Shown: piece by piece, positions 60,187-64,000 of the stretch
Layout of the letters: every line of letters starts with the position of its first letter
Position numbering within the stretch: the stretch's first letter is position 1
Source: Verrucomicrobiota bacterium
Lineage (GTDB): Bacteria > Verrucomicrobiota > Verrucomicrobiia > Opitutales > Opitutaceae
Direction of reading: 5' to 3'
Assembly (NCBI GenBank): GCA_016222805.1
Contig: JACRQG010000046.1
Span: 186,001-250,000, forward strand
Length of the DNA stretch: 64,000 nt
The notes under the pieces: model-generated
The model's input: only the letters and a program-made list of their open reading frames with translations
Databases searched by the model: none
Told to the model about the DNA's origin: nothing
Program-made: the position numbers and the translations under genes

Positions 60187-60216
60187 AACGCAGGTCGGCG
60201 CACGTCAGCCCGGGAT

Positions 60217-60247
60217 CGGCCGAAAGGCCGGGCGGATTTGTCCGCCC
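60217..60247. terminator. Two joined hairpins after dgoK
   Basis: CGGCC-GAAA-GGCCG (60217-60230, GNRA-type loop) and GGGCGGA-TTTG-TCCGCCC (60230-60247) form two perfect stems sharing one base. They start 30 bases after the dgoK stop. No long T-run follows, so the end may be weak or rho-assisted. Confidence 0.55.
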
Positions 60248-60325
60248 TCGCGGCGGAGTTCAGGCCGATTTTCCCCTCGCCCGCGCCGCCCTCGCGCCTT
60301 ACGCCTCTCGCCGAGGAGCGATGCC

Positions 60326-61300
60326 ATGAAACGCAGAACAGTCATTAGAGGATTGGTGGGCGCAACAGTGTTGGGAGGCACGGGCGCGCGACTGCTGGCC
60401 GCCGCGCCATCGGAGGGTGAAATCCCGCGCCGGACCTTTGGCCGGACCGGCGAGAAACTCACGGTCATCGGCCTGGCCAGCGGTCGCTTCCAGATGTGCG
60501 GCTCCGAGGACGCGGCGGTCGCGCTCACCCGACGGGCCTACGAACTCGGCATCAACTATTTTGATACCGCGCGCCTCTACTGGAAGGGCAACTCCGAGCG
60601 CGTGTTCGGCCGGGCGATGAAGGAGTTCCGGAAGAAGGTCTTCCTCACGAGCAAGAGCGCCGAGCGTACCCGCGCGAAAGCGGAAGCGGACCTCGCCGCC
60701 TCCCTGGCGGCACTGCAGACGGACTACCTCGATCTCTGGCAGGTGCACCAGGTTGGCACGCTGGAGGAAGTGGAGCAGATCTTCGCGCCGGGCGGGGCGA
60801 TCGAGGCGTTTGTCGCGGCGAAACAGGCCGGCAAATGCCGCTTCATCGGCTTTACCGGGCACCGCGATCCCGAAGTGCACCTGGAACTGCTCAAACGGTT
60901 CGACCGCTGGGACACGATCCTGATGCCGCTGCACATCGCCGACCCGCTCTATCTCAGTTTCGAAAAGCAGGTGCTGCCGATCGCCGTGGCGCGCGGCATG
61001 GGCATCCAGGGAATGAAGAACTTCGGGAATGGCGGCCTGTTGAAGGAGTTCAGCGTTCGCGAATGCCTCGGTTACGTGCTGAGCCTGCCCGTGCACTGTA
61101 CCGCCCTGGGCTGCACGGCGATTCCGCAGCTCGAGGAGGACGTCCGCGTCGCCCGCTCGTTCGAACCGCTCGACGCGGCGCAGCGGCTGGCGCTCAACCA
61201 ACGCGCCGAGGGCATCAAGGGTCCCAAGCTCGAGAACTGGAAGAAGAACACCGACACCCGCCTGGGCCTGGCCGGCCAGCCGGAGTACGTCGGCGGATAG
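60326..61300 (+). CDS. Aldo/keto reductase with Tat-like signal
   Basis: 324 residues. 'KRRTVIRGLVGATVLGGTGAR' begins with twin Arg and a hydrophobic run, so it may be exported. The aldo/keto reductase tetrad is D80 and Y85 in 'YFDTARLYW', K110 in 'LTSKSAE' and H141 in 'WQVHQVG'. 'FGRTGEKLTVIGLASGRF' is the usual start. A NADPH-dependent periplasmic enzyme is unusual, but the long Tat-type leader in this family occurs in Verrucomicrobia and Planctomycetes. It lies 139 bases after dgoK, behind the hairpins, and may be its own unit. Carbonyl substrate unknown. Confidence 0.86.
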   Translation: MKRRTVIRGLVGATVLGGTGARLLAAAPSEGEIPRRTFGRTGEKLTVIGLASGRFQMCGSEDAAVALTRRAYELGINYFDTARLYWKGNSERVFGRAMKEFRKKVFLTSKSAERTRAKAEADLAASLAALQTDYLDLWQVHQVGTLEEVEQIFAPGGAIEAFVAAKQAGKCRFIGFTGHRDPEVHLELLKRFDRWDTILMPLHIADPLYLSFEKQVLPIAVARGMGIQGMKNFGNGGLLKEFSVRECLGYVLSLPVHCTALGCTAIPQLEEDVRVARSFEPLDAAQRLALNQRAEGIKGPKLENWKKNTDTRLGLAGQPEYVGG

Positions 61301-61307
61301 CTGCGGT

Positions 61308-61340
61308 GGCCGCGCTTGGGCCGAAGGCGAAAGCGCGGCC
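61308..61340. terminator. Bidirectional hairpin between aldo/keto reductase and sulfatase
   Basis: Perfect 10-base stem GGCCGCGCTT (61308-61317) / AAGCGCGGCC (61331-61340) with a 13-base loop, just after the reductase stop and before the converging sulfatase stop. No T-run in either direction; shared end is likely but not certain. Confidence 0.55.
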
Positions 61341-61439
61341 GCTTGGGAATGACGGAGGCGCCTGCCCGCGACTGGCGGACAACGCTCCAGCGCGGTCACA
61401 CCGACTGCTACCGCCCCAGATGGTCCTCCCGCTTTCCGT

Positions 61440-62810
61440 TCAGTCCTCCTTGAGTTTTCCCAACTGCCGCGTCTCCGCCTTCACTTCGGCGATGAACGCG
61501 CTGGCGAGGCGGTGCAACTCGTCGGTCTTGGCCGGGAGCACCTTCGCCAGGTCGTTCGCTTCGCTCAGGTCCTTGGAGAGATCAAACAGCTCCACCTGCC
61601 CGGTGGTCCAGTTCTTCACCAACTTGAAGTCGCCCGACCGGACCGCCGTCTGCGCCCGCCGGTCAATCGCCTGGTGAAAGAGCAGGTAGGGACGCGCCCT
61701 CCGCACCTCCCCCACTCCGCCGTTGTGCCAGACTTCGCGCAGGCTACCGCCATCCACGGTCGGCGGCAGCGGCTCCCGGTAACCGGCGAGGTCGGCCATC
61801 GTTGGCAACAGATCAAGGCCGGTCACCGGCACACGGCTCACGCTCCCCGGCTTGATTCCCGGGCCCATCACTATGAACGGCACCCGGATGCCACCTTCAT
61901 ACACGGTGCCCTTCCCCGCCCGGAGCGGGTGGTTCAAGCCCAGGCCTCGATCGACCGCGCCCGGAAGCGTGGGTCGTCCCCCGTTGTCCGACATGAAAAT
62001 CACGTAGGTGCGATTTTCCAGGCCCAGCTGTTTGACTTTCTCCATTAGCCGACCGAGCCCCGCGTCGAGATCCTCCGTCATCGCGGCAAACTCCGCGAGA
62101 TTGTGCTTCCGCCCGATCGGCCGCCCCTGGACTTTTGCCAGCGCCTCCCGGGTATGCTGAATCTGCAGGTGCACCGCGTAGTGCGACACCTGCAGGTAGA
62201 AGGGCCTTTGCTCGCGCGCCTGTTCGGCGAGGAACGCACCGGCCCGTTCGGTCAGCGAGTGGATCAGCTTGGGATCGCTGCGCTCAGTCCCGCCACCGGC
62301 ATCGCGCCCACCACCCGTGGCGTTGCTCGTCACGCCGTCGCTCACGTCGTAGCCCTGGTCCGCCGGACTGATGCCGTCGTAACGGTGATCCCACTTGCCG
62401 AGGTGCGCCGTGCGGTAACGTGCGTCGGCGGCCTTCAGCATCCGCGGGATGTTGAGTTGCCGCCGGTAGACGTCGGTCCAGCCCTTGCGATCCACCTGGT
62501 ATTCGTGCCGGGCCGGGGTCTGCGACACCTGGAGGCTGCGGCGCGTCGGGCAGCAGTACGGCGCCGGCGCATAGCCATCCGTGAAGAGCATGCCGCGCGC
62601 AGCCAGGCGTTCGAGTTGCGGCGTGCGATGATAGTCGCTGGCGGTCTCCGGCCGGCCGGGGATCATTTCCTGCGAGGTGCCCACCCAGCTTTGATCGTCG
62701 GAAAGGACCAGAATGAAGCTGGGTGGCAGCCCCGTCGACGGGGCCGCGACGGCCCGTCCAGCGACCAGGCTCGCTCCGAATAAAAGCAGTACGAGGAATC
62801 GTGATCTCAT
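61440..62810 (-). CDS. Secreted arylsulfatase-type sulfatase
   Basis: 456 residues; signal 'FLVLLLFGASLVAGRAVA'. Family S1 sulfatase: metal Asp pair in 'LVLSDDQSW', the formylglycine motif C-x-P-x-R at C86-R90 ('YCCPTRRSL'), 'LGKWDHRYDG', 'FYLQVSHYAVH', 'IFMSDNGGRP', 'RAGKGTVYEGGIRVP' and a C-terminal 'SEANDLAK' block. Needs a formylglycine-generating enzyme or anSME, not in this window. It removes sulfate from a polysaccharide, which fits a marine or gut-like glycan diet. Followed 22 bases downstream on the map by the LacI regulator, same strand. Confidence 0.93.
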   Translation of the reverse strand: MRSRFLVLLLFGASLVAGRAVAAPSTGLPPSFILVLSDDQSWVGTSQEMIPGRPETASDYHRTPQLERLAARGMLFTDGYAPAPYCCPTRRSLQVSQTPARHEYQVDRKGWTDVYRRQLNIPRMLKAADARYRTAHLGKWDHRYDGISPADQGYDVSDGVTSNATGGGRDAGGGTERSDPKLIHSLTERAGAFLAEQAREQRPFYLQVSHYAVHLQIQHTREALAKVQGRPIGRKHNLAEFAAMTEDLDAGLGRLMEKVKQLGLENRTYVIFMSDNGGRPTLPGAVDRGLGLNHPLRAGKGTVYEGGIRVPFIVMGPGIKPGSVSRVPVTGLDLLPTMADLAGYREPLPPTVDGGSLREVWHNGGVGEVRRARPYLLFHQAIDRRAQTAVRSGDFKLVKNWTTGQVELFDLSKDLSEANDLAKVLPAKTDELHRLASAFIAEVKAETRQLGKLKED

Positions 62811-62832
62811 GAAGGGGAGGTTTCCGGCGTCA

Positions 62833-63858
62833 TCAACGCGGGCGCACCGAGGAACCTGGCACCCAGTGCCCCCGGACCGCGACGATCTTCTCGTGCCGTG
62901 GAATGCCGTATTCGTTGGCCTGGAGTTGCCCGACCAGGAGGTCGGTGGCGGCCGCGCCGACCGCCTCGGGATCCGAGTCCAGGCCGGCGAGCGGCGCCAT
63001 GTCCTTGGACCAGTCGAGATGGACCAGACCGACTTCGTCCGGCACCCGCAGTCCCAGCCGGTCCACCCAGGCCGGAATCGGCTGGTCGGAGAAGAGAATC
63101 ACCTCCGGCCGGTGCGCCGCCTGCCATTCCCGAAAATGCGCCTCTTCATCGGCGGCGCGGGTGATGAGCGCCGGGACGCGCTGGGGCTCCGGCCGGTCGT
63201 TCTGATGGAGCAGAAAGGCCGCCAGCCAGGCCCGATCCACGCGCACGCTCAATGCCTCACTCAACACCAGCCCGATGCGCCGGTAGCGCCGGCGCGCAAG
63301 TTCCTGCAGCACGCGTTGCATGTCCTCATAGTGCGAAGACACCACGCGGTGTACCGGCGGATGATTCACCGTCAGTCCCTTCGCCACGCATGCGAAGTGT
63401 CGCCAACCCAATTGCAGGCGCCCGCCGGCCGCCGGCAGCGACTGGAGGATCAGCCCGCGAATGCCCCGCGCCCGCAGGATGCGCGTCATCCGCTCCGAGG
63501 ACATGCCCGGCTCGTGAAGCCAGAGTTCGTCGAGCGCATAACCCAGTTCCCGGGACCGGCGCTCCACGCCACGGTGAAATCGCTCAAGATTCGGCATGGC
63601 CCGCCACCCGTGGCGCGTCGGCCAGGCCGTGACAAACCCCAGCGTCGCCTGCACCGGTTTCTCGCGCAGCGTGCGCAGCCGGGCCATGAGCGAGGAGACG
63701 ACGGCGTCGACCCGGTACCCGCGTTCGGCCGCATAACGCCGGATCTTCCGCCGAGTCGACGCGGGCAGGCGGGGATCGTCGCGCAACGCCAGCGAGACCG
63801 TCGTGTGCGATACCCCGAGGCCGGCGGCGATTTCACGCAGGGAGACGCGGGCGCTCAT
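62833..63858 (-). CDS. LacI family transcriptional regulator
   Basis: 341 residues. Helix-turn-helix at ~5-25 ('SLREIAAGLGVSHTTVSLALRDDP'), hinge region to ~60, then the sugar-binding sensor ('RYRRIGLVLSEALSVRVDRAW', 'PEVILFSDQPIPAWVDRLGLRVPDEVGLVHLDW', noted here as 'GLRVPDEVGLVHLDW'). Divergent from the enolase-superfamily gene at 63917 with 58 bases between starts; ACGG-GAAA-CCGT (63867-63878) is a possible but weak operator. Followed by the sulfatase in the same direction, so it may control both. Sensed sugar unknown. Confidence 0.88.
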   Translation of the reverse strand: MSARVSLREIAAGLGVSHTTVSLALRDDPRLPASTRRKIRRYAAERGYRVDAVVSSLMARLRTLREKPVQATLGFVTAWPTRHGWRAMPNLERFHRGVERRSRELGYALDELWLHEPGMSSERMTRILRARGIRGLILQSLPAAGGRLQLGWRHFACVAKGLTVNHPPVHRVVSSHYEDMQRVLQELARRRYRRIGLVLSEALSVRVDRAWLAAFLLHQNDRPEPQRVPALITRAADEEAHFREWQAAHRPEVILFSDQPIPAWVDRLGLRVPDEVGLVHLDWSKDMAPLAGLDSDPEAVGAAATDLLVGQLQANEYGIPRHEKIVAVRGHWVPGSSVRPR

Positions 63859-63916
63859 TTTACGGGAAACCGTGTCTGCTCTTTACGCCCGGCCGAGGCC
63901 AGCCCAAACACCTCCC

Positions 63917-64000
63917 GTGCGCCTCACCCGCCTGGAAACCCTACACCTTCGGCCGCGCTGGCTGGTCGTGCGGTTGCACACCGACACCGGACTGGTCGGC
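63917..64000 (+). CDS. Enolase-superfamily (galactonate dehydratase-like) protein, first 28 codons
   Basis: Cut by the right edge. From GTG 63917, 'RLTRLETLHLRPRWLVVRL' followed by 'HTDTGLVG' is the N-terminal capping-domain strand pattern of mandelate racemase/muconate lactonizing-type dehydratases, close to the start of D-galactonate dehydratase. Exactly 28 codons are present. Divergent from the LacI regulator. Together with dgoK at 59221 it favours a galactonate-like pathway, but only the first strand can be read. Confidence 0.6.
   Translation, partial: MRLTRLETLHLRPRWLVVRLHTDTGLVG

Noticed and set aside
1-64000. Search for a mobile island, CRISPR array or phage
   Set aside because: No transposase, integrase, direct-repeat/spacer pattern or phage gene seen; composition is even apart from the small repeats.

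Overview
The window looks like a chromosomal segment of a high-GC verrucomicrobium, most likely Opitutaceae. This is inferred from content, not from a marker gene. The signs are several TonB-dependent receptors (two with the N-terminal 'ELSPFxV' box), secreted propeller proteins in many copies, sulfatase and sialidase-like enzymes, Tat-type sugar oxidoreductases, two proteins with PEP-CTERM-like sorting tails, a Gld-like ABC/DUF4340 operon, and pyrimidine-rich leaders where Shine-Dalgarno sequences would be expected. No rRNA, tRNA, CRISPR array, transposase or phage gene was found.

Region 1 (1-16686, all minus strand) is a tightly packed run of eleven genes. It reads FAD oxidoreductase, TonB receptor, propeller, TonB receptor, propeller, Gfo/Idh oxidoreductase, sugar isomerase, propeller, DJ-1/PfpI protein, small secreted protein, TonB receptor (cut by the left edge). 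Gaps run from -20 to +57 bases, so it may be one very long transcript for capture and oxidative processing of a glycan or glycoside. Region 2 (16687-22895, minus) has a repeat-filled gap, a second FAD oxidoreductase, an MFS transporter, a 2-hydroxyacid dehydrogenase with an odd active site, and an enolase-superfamily sugar-acid dehydratase.

Region 3 (22948-38520) looks like a regulated catabolic locus. A GntR/LacI-type hybrid regulator (plus strand) sits at its left end. A six-gene minus-strand operon runs towards it: TonB receptor, M14 peptidase/esterase fusion, two propellers, amidohydrolase/aminotransferase fusion, and sialate O-acetylesterase-like protein. Near-identical 17-base operators lie at the regulator start (22948-22964) and ahead of the operon (36953-36969), tying the two ends together. 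A ceramidase-like gene lies just upstream. The receptor, the two unusual fusions, the esterase and the shared operator make this the best candidate for an undescribed catabolic system.

Region 4 (38656-53568) is largely core or housekeeping: two secreted proteins, biotin-protein ligase (split by an in-frame amber codon), an ABC-2/GldG/DUF4340 operon, a large AsmA-like protein, a lipoprotein cyclophilin, a secreted protein with a sorting tail, TrpS and a hexapeptide acyltransferase.

Region 5 (53778-64000) is a second sugar-acid area: sialidase-like protein, ACS-type MFS carrier, HpcH/HpaI aldolase, hydroxyacid dehydrogenase, 2-dehydro-3-deoxygalactonokinase, secreted aldo/keto reductase, sulfatase, LacI regulator, and the first 28 codons of another enolase-superfamily dehydratase. 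Dehydratase, kinase, aldolase and carrier together suggest a galactonate-like (De Ley-Doudoroff) route.
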